47,287 nucleotides of DNA from assembly GCA_021299835.1 (NCBI GenBank), contig JAJTER010000015.1:1-47287 (forward strand). Direction: 5' to 3'. Below the pieces are notes generated by a model. That model was not told the DNA's origin, searched no databases, and saw only the letters and a list, made by a program, of their open reading frames with translations. Made by a program: the position numbers and the translations under genes. The DNA comes from Saprospiraceae bacterium (GTDB lineage Bacteria; Bacteroidota; Bacteroidia; Chitinophagales; Saprospiraceae). The first letter of the stretch is position 1, and each line of letters starts with the position of its first letter. Positions 17,455 to 27,226 of the stretch are shown in pieces.

Positions 17455-17485
17455 AAAGTGCCAATCAATGAAGAAATGGCACTTT
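17455..17485. terminator. Bidirectional terminator between convergent genes
   Basis: AAAGTGCCA (17455-17463) and TGGCACTTT (17477-17485) form a perfect 9-bp stem with a 13-base loop, between the stops of the metalloprotease and the convergent DUF4397 gene. T-rich sequence follows on both strands (CTTATTTAATTTGTTTT on plus, CTTTTTT on minus), so it can serve both operons. Confidence 0.75.
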
Positions 17486-17501
17486 CCTTATTTAATTTGT
17501 T

Positions 17502-18257
17502 TTAATTATTAGATACCAACCCAATAATTGGTTTTTGTGCTGCCAATGTTGCTGCATTGCTGCCTCTGGCAATAATCGTGTATTTTTTACCCCGTACTAA
17601 GTTAAGATTACTCAACGTACTTAATGCGGCCGTTTTTCCTTTTTCGCGAATAACAATGGTAAAACGAGTTGAACCAGGCTGATCAAATGCCTGAAAATTT
17701 TCTTTTCCTGTACTTCTACCTGTAAATTCAGTATTGACAACGTTATTAACTAAAAACTCAATACCCGTTGCAGGGCTGTCAGTTAAGGCACTTAAAAACC
17801 TGATATAGGTTTTCTCTGGATCAGGAATAGAAAGATCGTCTTGTGAAACAAAAAAGTCATATTTACCTGCTATGCCAAATGCATGTACCGTGTAATAAGT
17901 GTTGTCAGCTAAATTGAGATCTGTTGTCAAATTTACTTCTCCGGTGGTAGCCGTTGCCGGTACAGTAACTTTAAGTTTTGCAGTTCCTGAAGGGATAACT
18001 GCATAATCAATGATGGGAAATAAGCTGCCGTAAGTTACCAATCCAGGAACGCCAACGGTAGTTAATACACCCGAAACAACTTTATCGTTGATAGAGGCAA
18101 CCACACCTGGAACGTCAGGAGCTGCATGAAACACTTTAATTCTTGCACCATTTGTAGCTGGGGTAGCATTCCGAAGGAAATCAAATTCCTCACCGCAGGA
18201 AACTAAAGAAAATGCGCTAATGAATAAAAGGGCATTCCATATATATGTTAATTTCAT
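17502..18257 (-). CDS. DUF4397-domain lipoprotein
   Basis: A 251-residue lipoprotein. The signal peptide starts at ATG 18257 (KLTYIWNALLFISAFSLVSC) and ends with the lipobox LVSC; ten extra codons upstream are not part of it. The mature protein has the DUF4397 pattern: ARIKVFHAAPDVPGVVASINDK early and TYIRFLSALTDSPATGIEFLVN later, two related beta-rich halves. DUF4397 function is unknown; the proteins are extracytoplasmic. It begins 11 bases after the SusD-like stop codon, so it is the third gene of the SusC-SusD operon and may be a surface partner of the transporter. A terminator at 17455 closes the operon. Confidence 0.85.
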   Translation of the reverse strand: MKLTYIWNALLFISAFSLVSCGEEFDFLRNATPATNGARIKVFHAAPDVPGVVASINDKVVSGVLTTVGVPGLVTYGSLFPIIDYAVIPSGTAKLKVTVPATATTGEVNLTTDLNLADNTYYTVHAFGIAGKYDFFVSQDDLSIPDPEKTYIRFLSALTDSPATGIEFLVNNVVNTEFTGRSTGKENFQAFDQPGSTRFTIVIREKGKTAALSTLSNLNLVRGKKYTIIARGSNAATLAAQKPIIGLVSNN

Positions 18258-18268
18258 ATTATTAGATT

Positions 18269-19759
18269 TTAAGGTTGAACAAACCAAAGTGGTTTTGTAT
18301 GATAATCAGGTAAATCGGCACCAATTCCTCTTAACGTAGCTAAATTCCAAACATATTCTGAGTTAAATCTTGGACGAACTCTTTGAACAAATTTGCCGCT
18401 ATTGTCCGGATAAAGGCTGGTTGGGAAAGAAATACCCTTATATATTTCGTTGCTATAATTATATCTTCTCATATCAACCCAGGTTTCAAGGGCACCCTGA
18501 CCATACAAAGCGATATATTTTTGAAGCATGATATCACTTAGGGTCAAATCGTTACCAGATTTAGGTATGGCTGTACTGGCAAGATAAGCGTCGCGATTGG
18601 CTGCTGAAACACCAACAAAGTCCAAGGCAGAACTAACTCCTAGTCTAAAGGCCGTGTAGGCTAACGTTTTATCCCCTTTTTTGAAAGCAGCCTCCGCTTT
18701 GATAAATTGCAATTCCGGATAAATCAGGATAGCATGTGGGGCATTATCATTAAATATCCATTTTCCTGTGGCTGGAATAACACCCAGGCCACCCCATAAA
18801 TTGGGGATTCTATTGGTACGGCCTGCTATATTATTCGGATCGCCTGAAGCAGGGGCAACACCTCTGAATACACCGTCAGGACTAGCCGTAAACATGATAG
18901 GGAGTCGTGGGTCTTTAACGCCAGTAAATGTTGTTCCGTCAAGTAAGGAAATAATATAAGATGATTGAACAAAACTTCCCATGTTATTCCTTAATGGTCC
19001 ATAGAAATTGCCATCGCCTGAATTGGATCCGGCATGGGGAACCAAAAAGTTATCAGTATTATTTTGAAATGCTTTATCAACATATTCTATTACTTTGTCC
19101 GCACTGAACCCTGATTTGTTAGATAAGTGGATGGCATTTCTGGCAAGATTTGCATAAATGAATTTTTTCCACTTGCTAACATCTCCTTTATATACAATAT
19201 CTCCTCTGGATAAAGAGGCGGAATAGCCCGTTTTATCTAAATCAGCCAGTGCTTCAGTACTTAATCTAACTACTTCAGCGTAAACATCTTGTTGTGGATC
19301 GTAATCGAATACATATCGATTTGGCTCCCAGGCTTGTTTTAAAATCATTTCTCCGTGTAGGTCTGTTGTAGATTGCCAGCTCCAGGCACGAACGGCTTTG
19401 GCAGCACCTACATAATCCCATTTATTATTTTTTACACCATCTGAAATGATTAAATCAATATTGGTACCAATAGACCAGTAATGAGAACGCCATTTTTCAC
19501 CGCAAGCATCAGAACCTGGTGCAAATCCTTGTCTATCCCAGGCATTTCCAGCTGAAACCCAACCCCAATATTGAACATATTGACCGATATATCGGGCATC
19601 CCAGGCGTCACCTCTAACCATTTGGGCAAAAATAGGAGGGAGTAGGGCAAATCCTTCCGCTACCTGCGGATTACTTGGATCTTGATTAATATCAAAATAA
19701 GATTCGCAGCTGCTACCCAGGAAGAGTAAAAAAGCGAATGGATATAATATTTTTTTCAT
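18269..19759 (-). CDS. SusD/RagB-family nutrient-binding outer membrane lipoprotein
   Basis: A 496-residue surface lipoprotein. The signal peptide and lipobox read LLFLGSSC, followed by ESYFDINQDPSNPQVA, the standard N-terminus of the SusD-like group in which the mature protein begins near a D-x-N-x-D-P-x-x-P pattern. Later patterns include SWQSTTDLHGEM, YANLARNAIHLSNKSG, PELQFIKAEAAFKKGDKTLAYTAF (a tetratricopeptide-like helix pair) and WVDMRRYNY near the C-terminus. It forms the lid over the SusC barrel and captures the ligand at the cell surface. It starts 11 bases after the SusC-like gene. Ligand unknown; no glycan-degrading enzyme is next to it. Confidence 0.92.
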   Translation of the reverse strand: MKKILYPFAFLLFLGSSCESYFDINQDPSNPQVAEGFALLPPIFAQMVRGDAWDARYIGQYVQYWGWVSAGNAWDRQGFAPGSDACGEKWRSHYWSIGTNIDLIISDGVKNNKWDYVGAAKAVRAWSWQSTTDLHGEMILKQAWEPNRYVFDYDPQQDVYAEVVRLSTEALADLDKTGYSASLSRGDIVYKGDVSKWKKFIYANLARNAIHLSNKSGFSADKVIEYVDKAFQNNTDNFLVPHAGSNSGDGNFYGPLRNNMGSFVQSSYIISLLDGTTFTGVKDPRLPIMFTASPDGVFRGVAPASGDPNNIAGRTNRIPNLWGGLGVIPATGKWIFNDNAPHAILIYPELQFIKAEAAFKKGDKTLAYTAFRLGVSSALDFVGVSAANRDAYLASTAIPKSGNDLTLSDIMLQKYIALYGQGALETWVDMRRYNYSNEIYKGISFPTSLYPDNSGKFVQRVRPRFNSEYVWNLATLRGIGADLPDYHTKPLWFVQP

Positions 19760-19770
19760 TGTTGTAAATT

Positions 19771-22700
19771 TTAAAGGGTTATTCTAATACCTCCAGAAAT
19801 AGTTCTGGGTAAAGAAATAGTACCAAAATCGAAACCAAATGCGCCTACGCCTCTTGTTGTAGCTGAATTACCATTGACATTTGGGTCAGCTCCACTATAG
19901 TTAGTGAGTAACCATAAGTCAGTACCGCTGACAAATACTTTAGCACTTTTGAATAGTTTACTTCCTTTTAAAACGGAGCTGGGGATATTGTAATTAATGG
20001 ATACATCTCTTAAACGAATCCAATTTATATCCTCTTCTACAAAATCTGACTCAGGTGCGGCACTAAAGAAATCACTGCGGGTTAACGGGGTAACTTGAAT
20101 TGTATTTTTTGTAGGACTCTCTGTATTTTCTCTTCCATCTCTTAGTACGCCATTGAAAATATAGGGTTGCGTTCTGTCTAAAAGGTGAGTACTCAAACCT
20201 CTTTGGTATAAAAATCGTTCGGTTCCGTTAAAAACGTCACCCCCTTTACGGATATCCAAAAGAAATGAAAGGGTAAATTCTCCTATCCTGAATTCATTGG
20301 TTAAACCAATGGTAAAATCAGGATTACGGTCTCCAATTGGAAGGAAATTGGTGTTTACAACAGGTAATCCATTAGATGGATTTATGAGTATGTCTCCTTT
20401 AGCATTTCTAAGATAGCTATAGCCACCAATAGCAGTGGCACTTCCTAATCCTCTTTGATTGTAGTCAAGATTTACACCAGGGTAAAATCTGGCTAAATCT
20501 GATACAAACGCACTGGCACGGGCATTTCCAAATAACCAGGTATCTGAATTGTAGAATTCTGCCTGATCTGCTGGTAGATTATCAACAGTGGTGGTGAAAG
20601 TGGTGAAATTCATTAAGATATCCCACTGTACCTTCTCTTTCTTAATTGGCGTTAGAGAAAGTTGTACTTCAAATCCTTGATTTGAAAAGGTACCACCATT
20701 AACGAGACCAAAAATAAATCCCGTTCCGTAACTTAAACGTTGAGATACTATCTGGTCGAAACGAGAATTTTTAAAATAAGCAAAGTCTATACCTATTTTA
20801 TTTTTAAATAACTTAAGTTCAGTACCAAATTCATAACCTTGTGTTCGTTCAGGTTTCAGATCGGGATTTCCACCAAAGAATCCAAAAGCGAAGCCTCCAC
20901 CCGTGGTTGTTTGTGGAGCTAAAGCGGGTAAAATTTTATATGGAGGAGCATCTTTACCCGTTTGAGACAAAGTAGCTCTTAATTTACCATAACTTAACAC
21001 TTTTGAATTGTTAAAAATGGGTAATTCGCTGAAAATAAAACTTAAACCTGTCGAAGGATAAAAGAAAGAGCGATTAGCCGACGGTAGGGTAGAAGACCAG
21101 TCATTTCTTCCTCTTACATTGAAAAATAGAATATCCTTATATCCTAAATCAAAAGTTCCCAATAAACTAAGTAATCTTTGTCTTGTTATGGTTAACTTAC
21201 TTCTCTGAGTAGTTGGATCTGTATTATTGATACTGTTATAGTCAGGAATATACATTTTTTCACCTCTTATAGAGGTTACTTCATAATTTCTATCGTCAAG
21301 AGATCCACCAAAAGTTAGCGAGGCTTTGAAGTCACCAAAGGACTTTTTAGCTGTGGCTAAAATATTACTATTCATTAAAATGGAATTTTCATTGTAGGAC
21401 TCAATGACTCCCTTTCCTGTGATACCATAGATAGATGCAGGGTTCAATAACGTATTTCCAATGGTGGAGTAAGCGTCAATACCAAATCTTCCTGTAATAT
21501 TTAACCATTTATATGGGTCGTAAAGGACACTGAAATTTCCTATCGTTCTCTTATTTCTGGTTTGATTTTTATTTGCATACACGTTAAACAAGGGATTGTC
21601 TTGCTCCGTCGTACTTTGAATCAACTGTCTTCTTGTTCCGTCAGGATTTAAAAACACACTGGCATCGTCATAAAAAGGCCAGGAAAGTAAGCTTATTAAA
21701 TATCCATTGGCTCCTCTCTGCGGTGCTGTGGTATTTGAATTGACAAAATTCAATGAACTGCTGGTACTTAGCTTATCAGAAATTTTAGCTGTCGTACTCA
21801 AGCGCACAGAAATTCTATTGAAATCATTGGTTGGTACTACCCCTTTTTGGTCGGTATAAGCGGTAGAGAGGCGATAGCTTAGGCCGGTGGTACCCCCTTC
21901 AAATCCTAAATTATGTGTTTGAGTGAATCCATCTCTGAAAAAAGCATCGATATTATCATATTTTGGAGTAGATGCAGGAAGTTTTGGACCAAAGAAGAAA
22001 GAAGTGGTTGGATCAGCTGAACCATTAAATCCTCTGGCATAGTCACTGTTGTACTCTGGAAATCTATAAAGATGTTCATTCCTGAAAAGGTTATCATAAC
22101 TAATTTTTCCTTTTCCTGAACTTCCCTTTTTTGTAGTAATGATAATGGCACCAGAAGAGGCATCAATACCATATAAGGCGGCAGCTTCTGGGCCTTTTAG
22201 CACAGTTACTGATTCAATATCAGCTGGATTAATATCACCCGCTCTATTTTGATAATCGTTGGCTCTGTTTGCCTGATCAGATACAAGAGCTCCCTGATTG
22301 AATGTTCGATTATCAATAGGTAAACCATCCACTACAAATAAAGGCTGGTTATTTCCGTCTATGGAACTCGGTCCACGCAATTGCACGGCAACGGAAGAAC
22401 CCGCTTGTCCACTGGTAGGCGTCATATTCAGACCAGCCACTCTACCTTGAAGAGAAACAATAAAGTTATCTCTTCCAGTATTTTGTAGGGCCTCTCCCTT
22501 AACTTCTTGAATTGAATAAGCCAGTTTTTTCTTTTCTTCCTTTATTCCCAGGGCAGTTACCACTATTTCACCCAGTGCTGTAGCTTCAGCAATGAGCTGT
22601 ACATCGAGTAAAGTTTCATTAGTGATTTTAATTTCTTTGGGTTTATAGCCCGTGTAAGAATAACGTAATGTTTGACCTGTGGCCACCTGAATAGCATAAG

Positions 22701-22887
22701 TGCCATCTAAATCAGTTACTGTTCCAATGCCAGTCCCAACGACCAAAACAGTCACGCCAATCATAGGACTATTGTCATCGGCATCTGTAATGGTTCCTTT
22801 TAATGTTCGGTTTTGAGCTGCCAGTCCATTCTGGTGAAGGAAGACAAACAGCAGAAAAACGAATGCTTTCAGTAATGTAATTTTCAT
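19771..22887 (-). CDS. SusC/RagA-family TonB-linked outer membrane transporter
   Basis: A 1038-residue TonB-dependent receptor. The signal peptide begins at ATG 22887 (KITLLKAFVFLLFVFL, cleavage after AAQ); 13 upstream in-frame codons are rejected. Residues about 25-110 are the carboxypeptidase-regulatory-like domain (LKGTITDADDNSPMIGVTV) that marks SusC proteins. The plug domain follows (GRVAGLNM, VQLRGPSSIDGNNQPLFVVDG, the SusC hallmark, and VLKGPEAAALYG), then a 22-strand barrel ending in GGIRITL. With the SusD lipoprotein it imports a large or scarce nutrient powered by TonB. It is the first gene of a three-gene operon and faces away from no regulator, so no local sensor is visible. Confidence 0.95.
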   Translation of the reverse strand: MKITLLKAFVFLLFVFLHQNGLAAQNRTLKGTITDADDNSPMIGVTVLVVGTGIGTVTDLDGTYAIQVATGQTLRYSYTGYKPKEIKITNETLLDVQLIAEATALGEIVVTALGIKEEKKKLAYSIQEVKGEALQNTGRDNFIVSLQGRVAGLNMTPTSGQAGSSVAVQLRGPSSIDGNNQPLFVVDGLPIDNRTFNQGALVSDQANRANDYQNRAGDINPADIESVTVLKGPEAAALYGIDASSGAIIITTKKGSSGKGKISYDNLFRNEHLYRFPEYNSDYARGFNGSADPTTSFFFGPKLPASTPKYDNIDAFFRDGFTQTHNLGFEGGTTGLSYRLSTAYTDQKGVVPTNDFNRISVRLSTTAKISDKLSTSSSLNFVNSNTTAPQRGANGYLISLLSWPFYDDASVFLNPDGTRRQLIQSTTEQDNPLFNVYANKNQTRNKRTIGNFSVLYDPYKWLNITGRFGIDAYSTIGNTLLNPASIYGITGKGVIESYNENSILMNSNILATAKKSFGDFKASLTFGGSLDDRNYEVTSIRGEKMYIPDYNSINNTDPTTQRSKLTITRQRLLSLLGTFDLGYKDILFFNVRGRNDWSSTLPSANRSFFYPSTGLSFIFSELPIFNNSKVLSYGKLRATLSQTGKDAPPYKILPALAPQTTTGGGFAFGFFGGNPDLKPERTQGYEFGTELKLFKNKIGIDFAYFKNSRFDQIVSQRLSYGTGFIFGLVNGGTFSNQGFEVQLSLTPIKKEKVQWDILMNFTTFTTTVDNLPADQAEFYNSDTWLFGNARASAFVSDLARFYPGVNLDYNQRGLGSATAIGGYSYLRNAKGDILINPSNGLPVVNTNFLPIGDRNPDFTIGLTNEFRIGEFTLSFLLDIRKGGDVFNGTERFLYQRGLSTHLLDRTQPYIFNGVLRDGRENTESPTKNTIQVTPLTRSDFFSAAPESDFVEEDINWIRLRDVSINYNIPSSVLKGSKLFKSAKVFVSGTDLWLLTNYSGADPNVNGNSATTRGVGAFGFDFGTISLPRTISGGIRITL

Positions 22888-23022
22888 TCTGATGAGTATA
22901 TGGGTTAATAAATAAGTAAAACCCATTAAATATTAATTTAACAGGTAGGAAAAAAATCCGTTTTACTTTGGCAAAATTCTTAAGAAAATAAAAAGAAAAT
23001 ATACCGGGTTTTTATAGGTGCT

Positions 23023-23559
23023 CTAAAAATTATCGTTTAATTCCATTCGTTTCATATAATTCTTCAAACTTTCCATTGGGCGTGTTATGGCCACTCTCCC
23101 CGAACGAACGAACTCAAATATACCATATTTTTTGAATTCTTCCAACAATGCTTCAGTTTCAATGGCTGTTCCCGTTTTTTCAAATACGATGAATTCTGGC
23201 TCAATCTCTAAGATGCGAACATTGTATTCTCTTACAAACTTTTCAACTTTTAATGTTGGGCCAAAAATAGAAGATGGTATTTTATAAAGGGCTATTTCCT
23301 GATAAATTATTTCGTGCTTTTCGTAGTAAAACGCTTTTAAAATATCTATTTGCTTATCAAGTTGAGCAACCAGTTTTTTTATCATTTCTTCCGTAGTGAA
23401 AACAACAATAGTAAATCGGTGAATACCAGGTAGAGATGATTTAGAGGTATTTAAACTTTCTATATTGATATGCCTTCTGGTGAAAATGGCAACAACTCTG
23501 GAGACCATTCCTGTTTGATTTTCCGAAAAAACCGACAGGGTAAATTCTTTTTTTTCCAT
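23023..23559 (-). CDS. ilvN: Acetolactate synthase small (regulatory) subunit
   Basis: A 178-residue regulatory subunit of acetolactate synthase (acetohydroxyacid synthase). An N-terminal ACT domain is visible as TLSVFSENQTGMVSRVVAIF and RRHINIESLN, where feedback inhibitors such as valine bind, followed by the C-terminal domain (VEKFVREYNVRILEIEPEFIVFEKTG). It activates and regulates the catalytic subunit IlvB. It starts 5 bases after the ilvB stop and is the last gene of ilvD-ilvB-ilvN. The length is typical for Bacteroidota. Both the symbols ilvN and ilvH are used for this protein. Confidence 0.93.
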   Translation of the reverse strand: MEKKEFTLSVFSENQTGMVSRVVAIFTRRHINIESLNTSKSSLPGIHRFTIVVFTTEEMIKKLVAQLDKQIDILKAFYYEKHEIIYQEIALYKIPSSIFGPTLKVEKFVREYNVRILEIEPEFIVFEKTGTAIETEALLEEFKKYGIFEFVRSGRVAITRPMESLKNYMKRMELNDNF

Positions 23560-23564
23560 AAGTA

Positions 23565-25325
23565 TTATTTAATATTTGGTTCAAGAAGGATTTCGCCCAC
23601 GCCAGCGCCACTTTGAACCATTGGAAAAACATTGTCTTCTTTTTCTACCATTACATGTAAAAGGTATGGACCAGGATAGGCCAGCATTTCCGCCACCGCC
23701 TTTTTTAAAGAGGAAACTTCTTCAATCTTTTTTCCTGTAATCCCGAATCCTTCGGCGATTTTCAGGAAATCAGGATTCTGAAGCTCTACAGAAGAGTATC
23801 TTTTATCGTAGAATAATTGTTGCCATTGACGAACCATACCCAGAAAGTTGTTATCTAAAATGACAATTTTTACAGGCATTTTCCATTGATTTATCATGCC
23901 TAATTCCTGGATAGTCATTTGAAATCCACCGTCTCCAATAAAAGCAACAACAGTTTTATCAGGCTGAGCGTATTGGGCACCAAAAGCGGCAGGGAGTCCA
24001 AAGCCCATAGTTCCTGCCCCACCAGATGAAACCCATTGATTTGTAGATCGATAAGTATAATATCTTGCGGCCGCCATTTGATGTTGTCCCACATCAGTAG
24101 CTACGATAGCCATGCCGTTTGTTTGGTCAGAAATTTCCTTCACAACCATTCCCATCCTCATTTTTCCCTCAGGGGTTGGCGATAGGTCTCTTTTAATGAC
24201 CTTTTCAAATTCAATTTTCTTACAATCGTTAAATTCCTGAAGCCATTCAGGGTAAGTTTTTTCTTCAATTAATGGTAAAAGTGCCTCAAGGACCATCTTG
24301 GCATCTCCAAGAACTGGAATGGTTGCCTTTACGTTTTTATTAATTTCAGAAGGGTCAATTTCAATATGAATAACTTTGGCTTGTTTAGCGTATTTTGTTA
24401 AATTTCCAGTTACCCTATCATCAAATCGCATACCAATAGCAATGAGTACATCACATTCGTTTTGTTTTATATTCGCTCCATAATTACCATGCATGCCAAG
24501 CATTCCAACATGCTGAGGATGGTCATCAGGAAGAGATGATAACCCATGTAGCGTGCAGGCTACAGGAATGCCTGATTTCTCCACAAACCATTTAAACTGG
24601 TTTTGGGCATTAGCTATTTGTATTCCGTGCCCTGCAAGAATGAGTGGCTTTTTTGCCTTATTAATCATTTGGGCAGCGGAAGTTATTTCATCTTCATTTA
24701 GTTTGGGTAACGGATGGTAACTTCTAATGTGCGTACAGGGCAAATATTCGAAATCAAAAAATTCATTTTGAGCATCTTTGGTAATGTCAATAACCACAGG
24801 TCCCGGTCTGCCTGAATTGGCAATGTAAAAAGCCCTGGCAAAAACGGATGGAATTTCAGCAGCATGAGTAATCTGATGGTTCCATTTAGTTACTGGCATG
24901 GTACAATTGATTACATCTGTTTCCTGAAATGCATCAGAACCAAGTAATGTAGAAGCAACCTGACCCGTTATACAAACCAAAGGAGTGGAATCAAGCATCG
25001 CGTCAGCAAGTCCTGTCATTAAATTCATCGCGCCAGGTCCTGATGTTGCCATAGCCACCCCAGTTTTTCTGGTAACACGGGCATATCCTTCAGCCGCATG
25101 GATGGCCCCTTGCTCATGTCTGGGTAATATATGATTAATACGGTCTGTGTAATGATATAAGGCATCATACACAGGCATGATGGCACCTCCGGGATACCCG
25201 AAAATGGTGTTTACTGATTCAGCAATCAAACATTTCAGTACCGCCTCGGCTCCGGATATATTCACCTTTTCCTCTTTGGAATGATTCGGCTGGGTTTCAC
25301 TTAGTTTATTTACTACTTTTTCCAT
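23565..25325 (-). CDS. ilvB: Acetolactate synthase large (catalytic) subunit
   Basis: A 586-residue thiamine diphosphate enzyme that condenses two pyruvates, or pyruvate with 2-oxobutyrate, in the first common step of valine, leucine and isoleucine synthesis. The N-terminal domain has [15 protein letters not shown] and the catalytic glutamate in [17 protein letters not shown]. The middle FAD-binding domain follows ([21 protein letters not shown]). The thiamine site is [15 protein letters not shown] with the following NN of ILDNNFLGM. Length is normal. It lies between ilvD (3-base gap) and ilvN (5-base gap), so the three genes are co-transcribed and translationally close. Confidence 0.96.
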   Translation of the reverse strand: MEKVVNKLSETQPNHSKEEKVNISGAEAVLKCLIAESVNTIFGYPGGAIMPVYDALYHYTDRINHILPRHEQGAIHAAEGYARVTRKTGVAMATSGPGAMNLMTGLADAMLDSTPLVCITGQVASTLLGSDAFQETDVINCTMPVTKWNHQITHAAEIPSVFARAFYIANSGRPGPVVIDITKDAQNEFFDFEYLPCTHIRSYHPLPKLNEDEITSAAQMINKAKKPLILAGHGIQIANAQNQFKWFVEKSGIPVACTLHGLSSLPDDHPQHVGMLGMHGNYGANIKQNECDVLIAIGMRFDDRVTGNLTKYAKQAKVIHIEIDPSEINKNVKATIPVLGDAKMVLEALLPLIEEKTYPEWLQEFNDCKKIEFEKVIKRDLSPTPEGKMRMGMVVKEISDQTNGMAIVATDVGQHQMAAARYYTYRSTNQWVSSGGAGTMGFGLPAAFGAQYAQPDKTVVAFIGDGGFQMTIQELGMINQWKMPVKIVILDNNFLGMVRQWQQLFYDKRYSSVELQNPDFLKIAEGFGITGKKIEEVSSLKKAVAEMLAYPGPYLLHVMVEKEDNVFPMVQSGAGVGEILLEPNIK

Positions 25326-25328
25326 TAT

Positions 25329-27023
25329 TTAGAGGTTTATTTCGTCGGTTACACATCCTTCTGATGCAGAGGAGACCAACTGAGCATATTTTTTAAGATA
25401 TCCCGTGGTTGCATTAGAAGGCCTGGGTGTCCAGATAGCTCTTCTTCTTTCAAATTCCTTTTCATCTACATTGGCTTCAAGCACATTGTTTATGGCATCA
25501 ATGGTAATGATATCGCCATTCTGAACCAGCGCAATATTTCCACCAATTTGAGCTTCAGGGGTAATATGACCTACTACAAAGCCATGGGTTCCACCAGAAA
25601 ATCTTCCATCTGTTATTAAGGCTACTTTATCGCCCAAACCTTCTCCCATAAGAGCAGAAGTAGGCTTCAGCATTTCCGGCATGCCGGGACCGCCTTTGGG
25701 ACCACAATAGCGAATGACAATAACAGATCCTTCTTTTATTTCTTTATTGGCAATAGCAAGATTTATCGCTTCTTCTCCGTCAAATACTTGTGCAGGACCC
25801 TGGAAGTATTCTCCTTCTTTTCCTGTTATCTTGGCTACCGATCCTTGTGTTGCTAAATTTCCATAGAGTATTTGAATATGCCCGGAAGGTTTTATAGCTT
25901 CATTAATAGGATGAATTACTTTTTGCCCCTCATCCAAAGGACGTGCATTTTCTAAATTTTCGGCCATAGTCTTACCCGTAACCGTCAGGCAATCACCGTG
26001 AAGCATGCCTTCTGCTAACATCCATTTCATAACACCAGGAACACCGCCAACTTGAAACAAATCTTCCATAACATATTTGCCACTTGGTTTTAAGTCAGCT
26101 AAAAATGGGGTGGTATCACTTATTTTTTGAAAATCATCTAAAGTTAAAGGTACTCCCATAGCCTTAGAGATAGCTATTAAATGCATGACGGCATTGGTTG
26201 ACCCTCCCAGTACAGTAATTACGCGCATGGCATTTTCAAAAGCCTTAGCGGTCATTATTTTAGAAGGTGTTAAATCTAAGCGTATAAGTTCGGCAATAGC
26301 TGCGCCAACATTTAAACTATCTTGTTTCTTATCTGGATGGTCAGCTGGAAGGGAGGAATTACCTGGTAAACTCATCCCCATGGCTTCAATGGCTGAAGCC
26401 ATGGTATTGGCAGTGTACATACCACCGCAAGCACCCGGTCCCGGGCAGGCTTTCTGAACGATCTGTTTAAAATCTGCATCGGTAATGGTTCCCGCTATTT
26501 TTTGACCTAGTGCTTCAAAGGCTGAAACTACGTCTAATTTCTTGCTTGCATGGCAACCTGGTGCTATGGTACCACCGTACACAAGGATGGAGGGGCGATT
26601 TAATCTGGCCATGGCCATCATAGCTCCAGGCATATTTTTATCGCAACCTGTAACTGCAACAATGGCGTCATACCATTGAGCTCCTGCGACCGTTTCAATG
26701 GAATCGGCAATTAAATCTCTGCTGGGAAGTGAATATCGCATACCTGAAGTTCCCATTGATATGCCATCACTTACGCCTATAGTATTAAAAATAAGACCGT
26801 ATAATTCAGGTTGATCTTGAACCCCTTGTTTAATAACTTTAGCTAAATCATTTAAGTGCATATTGCAGGGATTACCTTCCCATCCCATACTCACAATACC
26901 TACCTGTGCCTTTTTCATGTCTGCCTCAGTCATGCCAATGGCATAAAGCATGGCTTGTGCTGCAGGTTGACTTACATCTTGTGTAATCGTTTTACTATAC
27001 TTATTCCAAATAATAGATTCCAT
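25329..27023 (-). CDS. ilvD: Dihydroxy-acid dehydratase
   Basis: A 564-residue iron-sulfur dehydratase that converts 2,3-dihydroxy-3-methylbutanoate and its homologue to the 2-oxo acids in valine, leucine and isoleucine synthesis. Cluster-binding cysteines are visible in [23 protein letters not shown] and [16 protein letters not shown]. Further family motifs are [25 protein letters not shown] and [21 protein letters not shown]. Length matches the short (non-E. coli-length) IlvD group. It is the first gene of the operon, preceded by a 203-base gap with a possible promoter and an out-of-frame Leu/Val-rich reading frame that overlaps its start. Confidence 0.96.
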   Translation of the reverse strand: MESIIWNKYSKTITQDVSQPAAQAMLYAIGMTEADMKKAQVGIVSMGWEGNPCNMHLNDLAKVIKQGVQDQPELYGLIFNTIGVSDGISMGTSGMRYSLPSRDLIADSIETVAGAQWYDAIVAVTGCDKNMPGAMMAMARLNRPSILVYGGTIAPGCHASKKLDVVSAFEALGQKIAGTITDADFKQIVQKACPGPGACGGMYTANTMASAIEAMGMSLPGNSSLPADHPDKKQDSLNVGAAIAELIRLDLTPSKIMTAKAFENAMRVITVLGGSTNAVMHLIAISKAMGVPLTLDDFQKISDTTPFLADLKPSGKYVMEDLFQVGGVPGVMKWMLAEGMLHGDCLTVTGKTMAENLENARPLDEGQKVIHPINEAIKPSGHIQILYGNLATQGSVAKITGKEGEYFQGPAQVFDGEEAINLAIANKEIKEGSVIVIRYCGPKGGPGMPEMLKPTSALMGEGLGDKVALITDGRFSGGTHGFVVGHITPEAQIGGNIALVQNGDIITIDAINNVLEANVDEKEFERRRAIWTPRPSNATTGYLKKYAQLVSSASEGCVTDEINL

Positions 27024-27112
27024 GTAAAAATATTTTGCTTTTTGACGAGCACTAATAATAGGTGGTCACTTTGTCTTTCCAAAAATAAACATTGATGAAC
27101 CTTACCCGGAAC

Positions 27113-27142
27113 TTAAATTAACGATACTTACGATATGGCAAA
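27113..27142 (-). promoter_or_regulatory. Possible promoter of the ilvDBN operon
   Basis: On the minus strand TTTG (27142 to 27139) and TAATTTAA (27120 to 27113) are separated by 18 bases, resembling TTTG-N-TAnnTTTG with two mismatches in the second box. This would give a leader of roughly 85 bases before ilvD. No other better candidate is visible in the 203-base gap, but the match is weak. Confidence 0.35.
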
Positions 27143-27226
27143 AGGTTAATATATATATTATTTAATTGAAAATCAGTATTTTAAAGTATGTTTTCTTACA
27201 ATTGACAGCTATTATTAATATTTTAT

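Noticed and set aside
17502-22887. Polysaccharide utilisation locus
   Set aside because: Only SusC, SusD and a DUF4397 lipoprotein are present; no glycoside hydrolase, lyase or regulator is linked.
22888-23022. Riboswitch or sigma-factor site upstream of susC
   Set aside because: The stretch is A/T-rich without a convincing structure, and no anti-sigma/sigma gene pair is adjacent.
27024-27226. T-box or classical transcription attenuator before ilvD
   Set aside because: No T-box motif and no terminator hairpin with a T-run is visible; only an out-of-frame Leu/Val-rich run is reported, as tentative.
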